A DNA stretch of 64,000 nucleotides from positions 248,001 to 312,000 of the forward strand of contig JAKAGV010000002.1 of NCBI GenBank assembly GCA_021815405.1, given 5' to 3'. The DNA is from Bacteroidota bacterium. GTDB lineage: Bacteria > Bacteroidota > Ignavibacteria > Ignavibacteriales > Ignavibacteriaceae. Shown piece by piece: positions 43,774 to 51,230 of the stretch (position 1 is its first letter; each line of letters starts with the position of its first letter). The position numbers and the translations under genes are program-made. Under the pieces are notes generated by a model, which saw nothing but the letters and a program-made list of their open reading frames with translations, searched no databases and was not told where the DNA came from.

Positions 43774-44154
43774 TTACTTCGTAACTTTCGGCTTCCTAAC
43801 GGGATGCTTGCGGTTCGATTTCTTCGTACCACCAAGCAACTCGTATTCATCGGAATCATTTCCAACTACACCTACTGCATTTGAAAGAACCTGTGAAACC
43901 ATATCATTAAGCTTTTCAACTTCCCCTTCATAATCGCTGTTTGAAGAATCCCACTTCTTTTTTAATTCATTCCCTTCTTTCCTTTTTGCTTCAACAAGTT
44001 CTATTTGAGCTAACATCTCATCCTGCGTAAGAGGCTTTTCTTGTGTTCCGTAATTATTTTTCTTGCCAGTACGGACGTCTACCTCCTTCATCCCCGTTAA
44101 TCTTCCTTCCGCCTTCTCTACTTCAGGCGATTTCTCTTTTTCTACAAGAGCCAT
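43774..44154 (-). CDS. Small charged protein of unknown function
   Basis: 126 residues, highly charged and helical: VEKEKSPEVEKAEGRLTGMKEVDVRTGKK-like N-terminus, QDEMLAQIELVEAKRKEGNELKKKW coiled coil, and a basic tail ELLGGTKKSNRKHPVRKPKVTK. The tail could bind nucleic acid. No known domain. A 21-bp tandem array lies about 150 bp upstream of its start, like the 42-bp array before the gene at 13537-14256. Confidence 0.7.
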   Translation of the reverse strand: MALVEKEKSPEVEKAEGRLTGMKEVDVRTGKKNNYGTQEKPLTQDEMLAQIELVEAKRKEGNELKKKWDSSNSDYEGEVEKLNDMVSQVLSNAVGVVGNDSDEYELLGGTKKSNRKHPVRKPKVTK

Positions 44155-44304
44155 TATACACCTCGTTTATTTTATTGTTTTATGCATGTGCTTATTGCAC
44201 ATTTTTTCTTCTAATAATTCGATTTTGAGCAATTTTAATGAACTTTTAGGCAATTCAGTTTAATTTGGACTATTCTTTTGGAAGCATTAATCACATACTA
44301 TCTC

Positions 44305-44535
44305 AGTTGAAAGATGTTCCATATAAAATGATGACACTTTCAACTTAGTTTAAGTTTCTTTCAACTAATATGAAGGCTCTTTCTTCTTAGTTGAAGGCTC
44401 TTTCATCTAAGTTGAAGGTTTTTCCATCTTAGTTGGAGGCTGCTTCATCTTAGTTGAAAGACGCTCCATGTTAATTGAAGAATGTTCCTTCTTACTTGGA
44501 GGATGTCTCAAATAAGTTTGGGAAAGGTTCATCTT
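44305..44535. repeat. Tandem array, eleven 21-bp units
   Basis: Units start every 21 bases from 44305 (e.g. 44389, 44410, 44431, 44452). The best copies read AGTTGAAGGCTCTTTCATC plus two bases; the ends are degenerate. On the minus strand it can be read as a 41-codon heptad frame (44407-44532) ending in TAG. It lies in the 537-bp gap between the small gene starting at 44154 and 44692; the remaining parts of the gap are A+T-rich and blank. Confidence 0.88.
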
Positions 44536-44691
44536 AAGCTGATTAGCTTCAATTAAATATCAGCCGGTTGTAAATCCGTATTAACTTTTACAACAAGAGA
44601 AAGAACTTAAAGTAATAAGATATATTCTTATTTTACTTTAACAGGACATAAATATCTATTTAAAAAATTATGTTATATTTTTTCTTCCTAA

Positions 44692-44976
44692 TTAAAATTT
44701 GGTAAGATCACCTTTCATAAAGATGATTTTATCGGATTGGGCTCCCCACAAATAATTTGGGTTGAGCATTTTTAATAAATGCTTTTTATTGAGTGCAGTA
44801 AAAGACATTCCCGCATTGCATACATACACTTTACATCCGCCTCTTCGAATAAGAGTCATCGTGTTAAAAAAACTTAGAGCCGAACTATCAATCATTACTC
44901 CACCTTGAATCAAAAAAAGCGACAGCCGGGTTAAGCCAGAATTAACTTTAAATTGCTTTACTCGGTTTTTTAACAT
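44692..44976 (-). CDS. Doubtful small reading frame
   Basis: 94 codons with a basic N-terminus (MLKNRVKQFKV) and a second half RRGGCKVYVCNAGMSFTALNKKHLLKMLNPNYLW. No domain recognised, no SD, no operon partner. It is open for longer than expected in such A+T-rich DNA, so it is listed, but it may be a fossil or noncoding. Confidence 0.3.
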   Translation of the reverse strand: MLKNRVKQFKVNSGLTRLSLFLIQGGVMIDSSALSFFNTMTLIRRGGCKVYVCNAGMSFTALNKKHLLKMLNPNYLWGAQSDKIIFMKGDLTKF

Positions 44977-45031
44977 TCAAAATTTATTTAATCCCGAAAA
45001 CTATATCAAGATTTTTTTGAATTTATTTTTC

Positions 45032-45090
45032 TTTGTGTCTTGGTGACTTAGTGGCATAAAACAATTGCCACATAGATACTAAGACACAAA
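45032..45090. repeat. Large imperfect hairpin
   Basis: A 25-base arm beginning TTTGTGTCTT and ending GTGGCA (45032-45056) pairs with its counterpart (45066-45090, TGCCAC ... AAGACACAAA) with about five mismatches and a 9-base loop. It sits 5 bases past the stop of the methyltransferase gene and may serve as transcript end or be an interspersed palindrome. Confidence 0.6.
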
Positions 45091-45094
45091 AAAA

Positions 45095-45652
45095 TTATTT
45101 TTTCTCCAGCAATGCAGAAACACTTCCTCTAATTTCCGGTTCACCGATTACTTTAAAATTATTTTTTAGTGCAGCATTCAAAGTTGATTCAAAGGCTTCA
45201 TTGGTAACATGTCCGGTTGGTTCTGCAATAAGCATCTTTGAATTAGGCTTCAGCACCTCATTCACTTCTTTAAATACATTTGACACATCCGGCATTTCAT
45301 GAAGCACTGCAAATGCCCACGCAAAATCAATTTGATTTTTATATTGATCTATCTCCAAAGATTTTTCAGAACAATTATGCAGCTCTATCCTTTCAAATAC
45401 CTTTGCTTTGTGTGCTCTCTTCTCAAGTTTCTCAAGCATTTCTTTTTGAAGATCGACGCAGACAACCTTACCGTTTTTACCAGCCATCTTTGCCGCCGGA
45501 ATACTGAAGAATCCCATCGCGCTGCCGATGTCCATTACTTCCATTCCTTCTTTTATATAAGGACTCAATATCTTTACCGGGTTATGATATAATTTCCTTA
45601 TGGGATTTGCTAGAAAATATCCAACCCAAACCGGACAAACATGCTCTGCCAT
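45095..45652 (-). CDS. Class I SAM-dependent methyltransferase
   Basis: 185 residues. Rossmann methyltransferase motifs: motif I VMDIGSAMGFFSIPAAKMAG (SAM binding), motif II VVCVDLQKEML, motif IV DFAWAFAVLHEM and PNSKMLIAEPTGHV. The N-terminus MAEHVCPVWVGYFLANPIRKL is typical of a small-molecule methyltransferase subgroup seen next to metal or arsenic genes elsewhere, but here it stands alone. Substrate unknown. Confidence 0.85.
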   Translation of the reverse strand: MAEHVCPVWVGYFLANPIRKLYHNPVKILSPYIKEGMEVMDIGSAMGFFSIPAAKMAGKNGKVVCVDLQKEMLEKLEKRAHKAKVFERIELHNCSEKSLEIDQYKNQIDFAWAFAVLHEMPDVSNVFKEVNEVLKPNSKMLIAEPTGHVTNEAFESTLNAALKNNFKVIGEPEIRGSVSALLEKK

Positions 45653-45854
45653 TTCATTTTCCTTTTTATTTATTGAAATTTTATTTCAGGCATCCCTATT
45701 AACTAAGACGAACATAAGCAAAATATATTTTAGCAAAGAATAATTTTGTTTTATAGGAAAAAGATTCATTTAAGCGGATTAATTTCTAAGATGAAAAAGT
45801 TTCTTAATGCATTATTCTTAATCTTACTTGAAAGATGAGAGCGTTTTACAATTC

Positions 45855-45984
45855 ATTGCCGTCAGTTTTAACTGACGGAAATAAAGCAAATCTAAGCTGA
45901 CAGCTTTAGCCGCATTTATATTATGGGCTAAAGCCCTACGACTTTTAGAATTTCTTAGATCCGTCAGCTAAAGCTGGCGGCAAT
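45855..45984. repeat. Compound palindromic element
   Basis: ATTGCCGTCAG at the left and CTGGCGGCAAT at the right frame three hairpins: CCGTCAGTT-TT-AACTGACGG (45859-45878), GGGCT-AA-AGCCC (45925-45936) and CCGTCAGCT-AA-AGCTGGCGG (45961-45980, one G-T pair). It occupies the middle of the 420-bp gap 45653-46072; the rest shows only a promoter box. Confidence 0.75.
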
Positions 45985-46031
45985 TGAACAATAAAGTAAT
46001 TTATCAATTAAACAATGAAACTTTTTTTTAT

Positions 46032-46039
46032 TAATTTTG
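46032..46039 (+). promoter_or_regulatory. Candidate -7 box TAATTTTG
   Basis: Exact TAnnTTTG match 33 bases before the aminotransferase ATG. No TTTG at the -33 position. Confidence 0.4.
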
Positions 46040-46072
46040 TCTTCATAATTTCCAAATACATGAGAGAACCAG

Positions 46073-47245
46073 ATGAAATTTGCAAAGAGATTAGATAGAC
46101 TTCCTCCCTATCTTTTCGCAGAATTAAATGCGATTAAATTACAGAAGCGTCAGCAAGGAATAGACATGATAGACCTCGGCATGGGCAACCCAGATCAAGC
46201 CACGCCGAAATTTATTATTGATAAATTAAAGCAGACAGTCGACGATCCGAAGACTCACCGTTATTCTCGCTCAAAAGGAATTCCGGCAATCTTAAAAGCT
46301 ATTTCAAGAAAATATAAACGCGACTTCGGTGTTGATATAGATCCGGAGAATGAAGCTGTTGCAACAATAGGAAGCAAAGAAGGATTGGCGCATCTTTGTC
46401 TTGCTCTGCTTGACAGCGGCGATGTTGTTATGGTTCCCAATCCTACTTACCCAATCCATATTTACGGAGTTACTGCAGCAGGTGCAAATGTAGTTTCAAT
46501 TCCTCTTAGTCCGGAAAATGATTTTATACCGGACATCTCTTTAATAACAAGAGATATGTGGCCTCGCCCCAAAATGTTAATCTTAAACTTCCCCGCAAAT
46601 CCAACAACAGCAGTTGTCGATCTTGATTACCTAAAAGAGATTGTTGCATTTGCTAAGAAGTCTGAGATGATTGTTGTACATGATATGGCTTATAGCGATA
46701 TAGTTTTCGACGGAACTAAAGTCCCTTCCATACTTCAAGTGCCGGGGGCAAAGGATATTGCAGTAGAGTTCTTTACAATGTCTAAGAGTTATAATATGGC
46801 TGGATGGCGTGTTGGCTTTTGCGTAGGCAATGCGGAAATTTGTAAAGCTCTTGCAAAGCTTAAAAGCTTTTATGACTACGGAATATTTACACCGATCCAG
46901 GTTGCAGCAATAGCTGCGCTTGATTCACCGCCGTCTGTTACAAAAGAGATTGCAGAAGTTTATACAAAGCGCCGTGATGTTTTAGTTGATGGATTAAACA
47001 GCATCAGCTGGAACGTAAAGAAGCCAAAAGCTAGTATGTTTGTCTGGGCACCAATACCGGATAAGTTCAAAGCGATGGGCTCAATTCAATTCTCAAAATT
47101 ATTAATCGATAAAGCGGAAGTGGTTACCTCCCCCGGAGCTGCATTTGGAGATCACGGCGAAGGCTATCTTCGTATCTCGATGGTAGAGAATGAACAGCGT
47201 ATAAAGCAGGCGATTAGAAACATTAAGAAATTAATGGACAAGTAA
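46073..47245 (+). CDS. alaC: Class I/II aminotransferase (AlaC-like)
   Basis: 390 residues. MIDLGMGNPDQATPKFI, HRYSRSKGIPAILKAISRKY, LNFPANPTTAVVDLDYL, VVHDMAYSDIVFDG and the PLP lysine in TMSKSYNMAGWRVGFCVG, followed by YLRISMVENEQRIKQA. Closest in type to glutamate-pyruvate aminotransferase AlaC and the LL-diaminopimelate aminotransferase group. Single gene, likely monocistronic. Confidence 0.88.
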   Translation: MKFAKRLDRLPPYLFAELNAIKLQKRQQGIDMIDLGMGNPDQATPKFIIDKLKQTVDDPKTHRYSRSKGIPAILKAISRKYKRDFGVDIDPENEAVATIGSKEGLAHLCLALLDSGDVVMVPNPTYPIHIYGVTAAGANVVSIPLSPENDFIPDISLITRDMWPRPKMLILNFPANPTTAVVDLDYLKEIVAFAKKSEMIVVHDMAYSDIVFDGTKVPSILQVPGAKDIAVEFFTMSKSYNMAGWRVGFCVGNAEICKALAKLKSFYDYGIFTPIQVAAIAALDSPPSVTKEIAEVYTKRRDVLVDGLNSISWNVKKPKASMFVWAPIPDKFKAMGSIQFSKLLIDKAEVVTSPGAAFGDHGEGYLRISMVENEQRIKQAIRNIKKLMDK

Positions 47246-47405
47246 GGAATGACGATTTTCTATTGACCTATTTTAGATAATAGCAAGTAGAAATCATCCG
47301 AGTTTTGTTTAAGAATAAGGGTATGAGAAGAAAGTAGATATAGTTGAAGCTCGTATTATTTATGATTATCTTGAAAATGTTGATCTGATTATGAAGGAGT
47401 TTTTT

Positions 47406-47648
47406 ATGATTCAACAATATATTGAAGAAGCTGTAAAAAAAGCTGATTATAAAAGATTAGAAGACGGAACCTGGTTTTGCAAAATATCTGAGTTAAAGGG
47501 AGTATGGGCGAATGGGAATACTATTGAGTCATGCAGAGAAGAGTTAATTGAAGTCCTTGAAGAATGGCTTCTTTTAAAAATAAAAGATGATGATCCAATA
47601 CCTACCCTAAATGGAGTCGGATTATCATTAAAAAAACTAGCCGGATAA
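47406..47648 (+). CDS. hicB: HicB-type antitoxin
   Basis: 80 residues from ATG at 47406, preceded by a good SD (AAGGAG, 8 bases); an ATG at 47391 is the alternative. The sequence ADYKRLEDGTWFCKISELKGVWANGNTIESCREELIEVLEEW is a partial RNase H-like HicB fold. It has a short C-terminal tail (PTLNGVGLSLKKLAG) and no long ribbon-helix-helix domain. It precedes hicA, the reverse of the usual order. Confidence 0.8.
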   Translation: MIQQYIEEAVKKADYKRLEDGTWFCKISELKGVWANGNTIESCREELIEVLEEWLLLKIKDDDPIPTLNGVGLSLKKLAG

Positions 47649-47653
47649 CAATC

Positions 47654-47868
47654 TTGAAGAAAACAATATCTCGACGCGAACTAATATTAAAATTCCAGAG
47701 ATTAGGTTTTGAGGGACCATTTTCGGGGGCAAACATCAATTCATGAAAAAAGGTCAACTGAAGGTAAGAATTCCTAATCCACATAAATCTGATGAAATTC
47801 AAATCGGCTTATTAAAAGAAATACTTCGTCAAGCAGGAATTGATGATAAAGATTGGGAAAGAGAGTAG
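47654..47868 (+). pseudogene. hicA: HicA-type mRNA interferase, frameshifted
   Basis: TTG at 47654 opens a frame KKTISRRELILKFQRLGFEGPFSG that stops after NINS. One base shift at the G run near 47727-47731 restores the rest: KHQFMKKGQLKVRIPNPHKSDEIQIGLL to the TAG at 47868. The catalytic His in KHQFM would be intact if the run had six G instead of five. Either a single-base deletion inactivated the toxin, or the homopolymer was miscalled. The end overlaps the next gene by 16 bases. Confidence 0.7.
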
Positions 47869-48692
47869 AATATTTACAAAAAAGCACAAATGATGTTTAC
47901 AAATTGAAAAAGGAAATCTCACTTCAAAAAATAGTAAATGATAAAACCTCAGGTTCATCGGAGATATTGGTGAAACTGAATGATTACTTAAAAAACTCAT
48001 TAGCAAATTCCCTTCAAATAAAAGCTTCAATCAAACAAGCAAAAGAAAAGCTTTCACACTTCGAAGCTGTTAACGATTACTTAAATTCAATTGAAAAGAT
48101 TATCAAATCCGGCAACCCGGATAAGCTTAAAATATTTATAAACAATTTTGATAAGCAACTTCAGTCTAAATATGAAATGCTTTATCAAAACGCAAAACCG
48201 TTGCTAAAAAACTTAAACACAATTCTTACTCTTTCAAACAGCAAAACACTTTTTGAAGTATTTAAGTTATGGAAGAAAGATAACAAAAAGCTTAAAATAA
48301 TTATCTGTGAATCACGTCCGAAACTTGAAGGAAGAAACTTTGCGGAAGCACTGCTAAAGGAGAAAATAAAAGTTGAGATAATTTATGATTTTATGATTTC
48401 TCTTTATCTCCCTAAAGTTAATGCGGTGATTACCGGCGCTGATATAATATTAAAGAATGGCAATACTATAAACAAAACCGGGAGTACAACAGCGGCAATT
48501 CTTTGCAGACATTTTAAGAAGCCTTTTTACATTCTCGCTGCGAAAGATAAATTCAGCAAGAATAAAATCTTTCATCTCAAACAAGAAAACAGAAATGAAG
48601 TCTGGGAAGTAAAGAGGAAAAATCTTTTCGTTTCAAATATTTATTTTGAAGAAATACCGGCAAAACTTATTACAGAAATAATAACAGATTAG
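47853..48692 (+). CDS. eIF-2B alpha/beta/delta-like protein
   Basis: 279 residues from TTG at 47853. The C-terminal half is diagnostic: KIIICESRPKLEGRNFAEALL, VNAVITGADIILKNGNTINKTGSTTAAILCRHFKKPFYILAA, as in the IF-2B family (which includes ribose-1,5-bisphosphate isomerase and methylthioribose-1-phosphate isomerase). The N-terminal ~130 residues are helical. The exact substrate is not readable. It overlaps the frameshifted hicA by 16 bases, so its start may have been set after the hicBA insertion. Confidence 0.8.
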   Translation: MGKRVEYLQKSTNDVYKLKKEISLQKIVNDKTSGSSEILVKLNDYLKNSLANSLQIKASIKQAKEKLSHFEAVNDYLNSIEKIIKSGNPDKLKIFINNFDKQLQSKYEMLYQNAKPLLKNLNTILTLSNSKTLFEVFKLWKKDNKKLKIIICESRPKLEGRNFAEALLKEKIKVEIIYDFMISLYLPKVNAVITGADIILKNGNTINKTGSTTAAILCRHFKKPFYILAAKDKFSKNKIFHLKQENRNEVWEVKRKNLFVSNIYFEEIPAKLITEIITD

Positions 48693-50026
48693 ATTGATAT
48701 AAGACTTTTGCTTTTAGAATTAAACCTAAGTGTAAGTAAAATAGCTGAAGAAGCAAGACCTATAAGAAACACAATCCAAACTCCGACAACCTGCAACTTA
48801 AAAACAAATCCCAATAAATAACCAACAGGTAAAGCAATAATCCAGTAAGAAACAAATGTAATTAAAGTTGGTCCTTTTACATCAGTCAATCCGCGCAGAA
48901 TGCCAATTCCGACAGCTTGCATTCCATCAAAAATCTCAAATGTAGCGGCAATTATTAAAAGAGTTGCTGCAATTGAAATTACTTCATTGTTATGTATGTA
49001 AAGCGAGGGAAGAAAGTTTCTAAATAAAATAAACATAACTCCGCATGCTGCCATAATTAAAGCACCAAGCATTATCGCTGTAAAACCAGCTGTTCTAACT
49101 TCATTAATATCTTGCTTCCCTACCGCATTTCCTACTCTAATTGCACCAGCAGAAGAAATACCGAGAGTTGCCATGTAAGTAACAGAGGCAAGACTAATTG
49201 CAATCTGGTGCGCAGCTAATTGATCAGTACCCAGCCAACCTATCATTATAACTGCAAAAGAAAAAGCTCCGACTTCAAAGAAATATTGGAACGCACTTGG
49301 GACTCCCAAACCAAGAATCTTCTTAAAGAAATAGTAATTTATACTTTTAAAATTAAAAGTAACATCAAATCGTTTGAACTTCTTTGAACTTATAACATAC
49401 CAGGAAATTACAACTGCCATAAATAGCCTTGAGGAAAATGTAGCCCAGCCGGAACCATTTAGTTCGAGCTTTGGGAAACCATAATTCCCATAAACTAAAA
49501 GCCAATTTGCTGCTGCGTTAATTATGTTGGCAATAATAGTTATCACCATTGCCGGTCGTGTAACGGATAGTCCTTCAATAAACTGTTTATAAGTTTGAAA
49601 TAACATAACCGGGATGATTGAGAATCCCAAAATTCTGGTGTATGATATTGATTGTCTTACAACTTCATCAGGTTGATTTAAATATTTTATAATACCGGCT
49701 GCATAATAAGTTATAATTAACAGAACAAATCCTAACAAGAGATTTATAATAATTGATTGCTTAAATAGAATTTGGCAATCTTCAGTTTTACCTGCGCCTA
49801 CAGCTATAGCTGTTAAAGGAGTGACTGCATAAGAAACGCCGATTCCGATAATTAATACTAGAAAGAAAATACCATTAGAAACAGAAGCTGCCGCAAGAGG
49901 AGTTGGTCCAAGCCCGCCGACCATCATGCTATCCACAACACCCATCATTACCCATCCAAGCTGACCAATCATAACCGGATAAGCCAACTTTAAAGTACTT
50001 TTAATATGTTCTTCCAGTGTCTGCAT
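48689..50026 (-). CDS. MATE-family multidrug efflux transporter
   Basis: 445 residues, about twelve hydrophobic helices. Family traits: AYPVMIGQLGWVMMGVVDSMMVGGLGPTPLAAASV at the N-terminus, ANIINAAANWLLVYGNYGFPKLELNGSGWAT, and GIGILRGLTDVKGPTLITFVSYWIIALPVGYLL in the C-terminal half. Exchanges drugs or metabolites for Na+ or H+. Its 3' end overlaps the convergent eIF-2B-like gene by 4 bases. Confidence 0.92.
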   Translation of the reverse strand: MQTLEEHIKSTLKLAYPVMIGQLGWVMMGVVDSMMVGGLGPTPLAAASVSNGIFFLVLIIGIGVSYAVTPLTAIAVGAGKTEDCQILFKQSIIINLLLGFVLLIITYYAAGIIKYLNQPDEVVRQSISYTRILGFSIIPVMLFQTYKQFIEGLSVTRPAMVITIIANIINAAANWLLVYGNYGFPKLELNGSGWATFSSRLFMAVVISWYVISSKKFKRFDVTFNFKSINYYFFKKILGLGVPSAFQYFFEVGAFSFAVIMIGWLGTDQLAAHQIAISLASVTYMATLGISSAGAIRVGNAVGKQDINEVRTAGFTAIMLGALIMAACGVMFILFRNFLPSLYIHNNEVISIAATLLIIAATFEIFDGMQAVGIGILRGLTDVKGPTLITFVSYWIIALPVGYLLGFVFKLQVVGVWIVFLIGLASSAILLTLRFNSKSKSLISI

Positions 50027-50131
50027 AAAATAATTTAATTTCGAAAAGACAAATTTAGAGATTTGATAGGATAAAAAAGAAGTACAACTACCGGCTTAGA
50101 ATTCCCTTTTAGAAAACTAGTAAATATTAAA

Positions 50132-50380
50132 TTATTTCCCTACAGAGTATACTGAAATTCCGGCAGCATTAGCAGCAGTAAAATTATAGTTATATTTTGC
50201 CGTAACGCTGTCAATTTGGTTCATAGATAGTTTTGGTTCTGCAGCCTTAGTTGTGAATTTTACGTAAGCTTTAGACTCATTTTGATTTTTATGGTCAGAA
50301 AATACTCCAACTAAGAATAATCCGCCAAATAGAAATAGAAGGCTAAAAAATACTGCAATAACTACAAGAAATTTTTTCAT
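50132..50380 (-). CDS. Small membrane-anchored protein
   Basis: 82 residues. An N-terminal signal anchor (KKFLVVIAVFFSLLFLFGGLFLVGVFS) is followed by a short hydrophilic domain (KAYVKFTTKAAEPKLSMNQIDSVTAKYNYNF). No lipobox and no known family. Single gene. Confidence 0.6.
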   Translation of the reverse strand: MKKFLVVIAVFFSLLFLFGGLFLVGVFSDHKNQNESKAYVKFTTKAAEPKLSMNQIDSVTAKYNYNFTAANAAGISVYSVGK

Positions 50381-50543
50381 ATTAAATACCTTATTCGATC
50401 AAATAAGTATAGAAAAATAAAAATCATAAAGTTTTATACTAACGAAGGTAAGATGAATATATCTATTTAAATAGTCAAAAAATTATCTACGAGCGGTAAA
50501 TTACAAAGCTTGACATGTCAAATTATTCTTTAACAAACATTTG

Positions 50544-50630
50544 CGGAAAGGGAGAGATTCGAACTCTCGGTACCCGTTAAGATACACACGCTCTCCAGGC
50601 GTGCCAGTTAAACCACTCCTGCACCTTTCC
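50544..50630 (-). tRNA. tRNA-Ser (GGA)
   Basis: 87 nt. Acceptor GGAAAGG/CCTTTCC with discriminator G, D arm, anticodon arm CACGC-CTGGAGA-GCGTG with anticodon GGA, long variable arm and T arm with GTTCGAATC. CCA is not encoded. Its 5' end is shared with the 3' end of a GIY-YIG gene on the same strand, and its first 30 bases recur 260 bp upstream. Confidence 0.97.
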
Positions 50631-50871
50631 GAATTTTTAATATTTCGTCAAGGAATTTTCTTCCTTGACCTGTTTTTAAGAACTTCTCTCGCTTTAATGC
50701 TTCTTGTTTTGTCGAAAACTCTTCACTGTATATTAAATTCCACGGAATACCTCCCTTGGTAAACTTATTACAACCTCGGTTATGTTCCGATATTCTTTTA
50801 GATATATCTTCAGTTGATCCGACATATCTCTTATTTAATTTGTTACTCCATAGAACATATACATAATGCAT
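50608..50871 (-). CDS. GIY-YIG domain protein joined to tRNA-Ser
   Basis: 87 residues. HYVYVLWSNKLNKRYVGSTEDISKRISEHNRG carries the variant GIY-YIG motif (YVYVL / RYVGS), the conserved Arg and His; TKGGIPWNLIYSEEFSTKQEALKREKFLKTGQGRKFL completes the small UPF0213-like nuclease domain. The last seven codons (RKGAGVV) and the TAA stop lie in the 5' part of tRNA-Ser(GGA). A copy of the tRNA 5' segment lies upstream of the gene (50896-50960), so the gene appears to have been placed at the tRNA start with a target duplication. The gene could be co-transcribed with the tRNA. Confidence 0.85.
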   Translation of the reverse strand: MHYVYVLWSNKLNKRYVGSTEDISKRISEHNRGCNKFTKGGIPWNLIYSEEFSTKQEALKREKFLKTGQGRKFLDEILKIRKGAGVV

Positions 50872-50895
50872 GTAATCTTGACTAATTTTCTTTAA

Positions 50896-50960
50896 GTGCC
50901 AGTTTCCGCCGGAGGCGGATCAGCCTTTGGCTGAAAATCACTCCTGCACCTTTCCGAATT
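50896..50960 (-). repeat. Second copy of tRNA-Ser 5' end with 30-bp insertion
   Basis: GTGCCAGTT (50896-50904) and 26 bases at 50935-50960 (including CACTCCTGCACCTTTCCG) together repeat the 35 bp at 50601-50635 with one mismatch. They are split by 30 bp made of two hairpins, TCCGCC-GGA-GGCGGA and TCAGCC-TTT-GGCTGA (50905-50934). Confidence 0.93.
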
Positions 50961-51084
50961 AAACGATGCAAATATAGATATTAAATTATTTTTAACAAAA
51001 GGAAGTTTAATGAATAAAAATATTTTCTTTTAGTCTCTGATTAATATTATTTTATGGCTCAAATAAAATATTAATTATACAACC

Positions 51085-51171
51085 GGAGAGATGCTAGAGT
51101 GGTTGAATAGGCTGGTCTCGAAAACCAGTGTAGGGTTTATCTCTACCCAGGGTTCGAATCCCTGTCTCTCC
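51085..51171 (+). tRNA. tRNA-Ser (CGA)
   Basis: 87 nt. Acceptor GGAGAGA/TCTCTCC with discriminator G, anticodon arm CTGGT-CTCGAAA-ACCAG (anticodon CGA), long variable arm GTAGGGTTTATCTCTAC and T arm GGTTCGAATCC. CCA is not encoded. It lies 455 bp from the tRNA-Ser(GGA) on the opposite strand. Confidence 0.97.
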
Positions 51172-51230
51172 GCAAAATAAACTAATCGAGTACATTTTTC
51201 TTACCAATCATCAACCTGCTGGAAATATAA

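Noticed and set aside
50541-50762. Plus-strand reading frame over tRNA-Ser
   Set aside because: It is the antisense shadow of the tRNA and the GIY-YIG gene.
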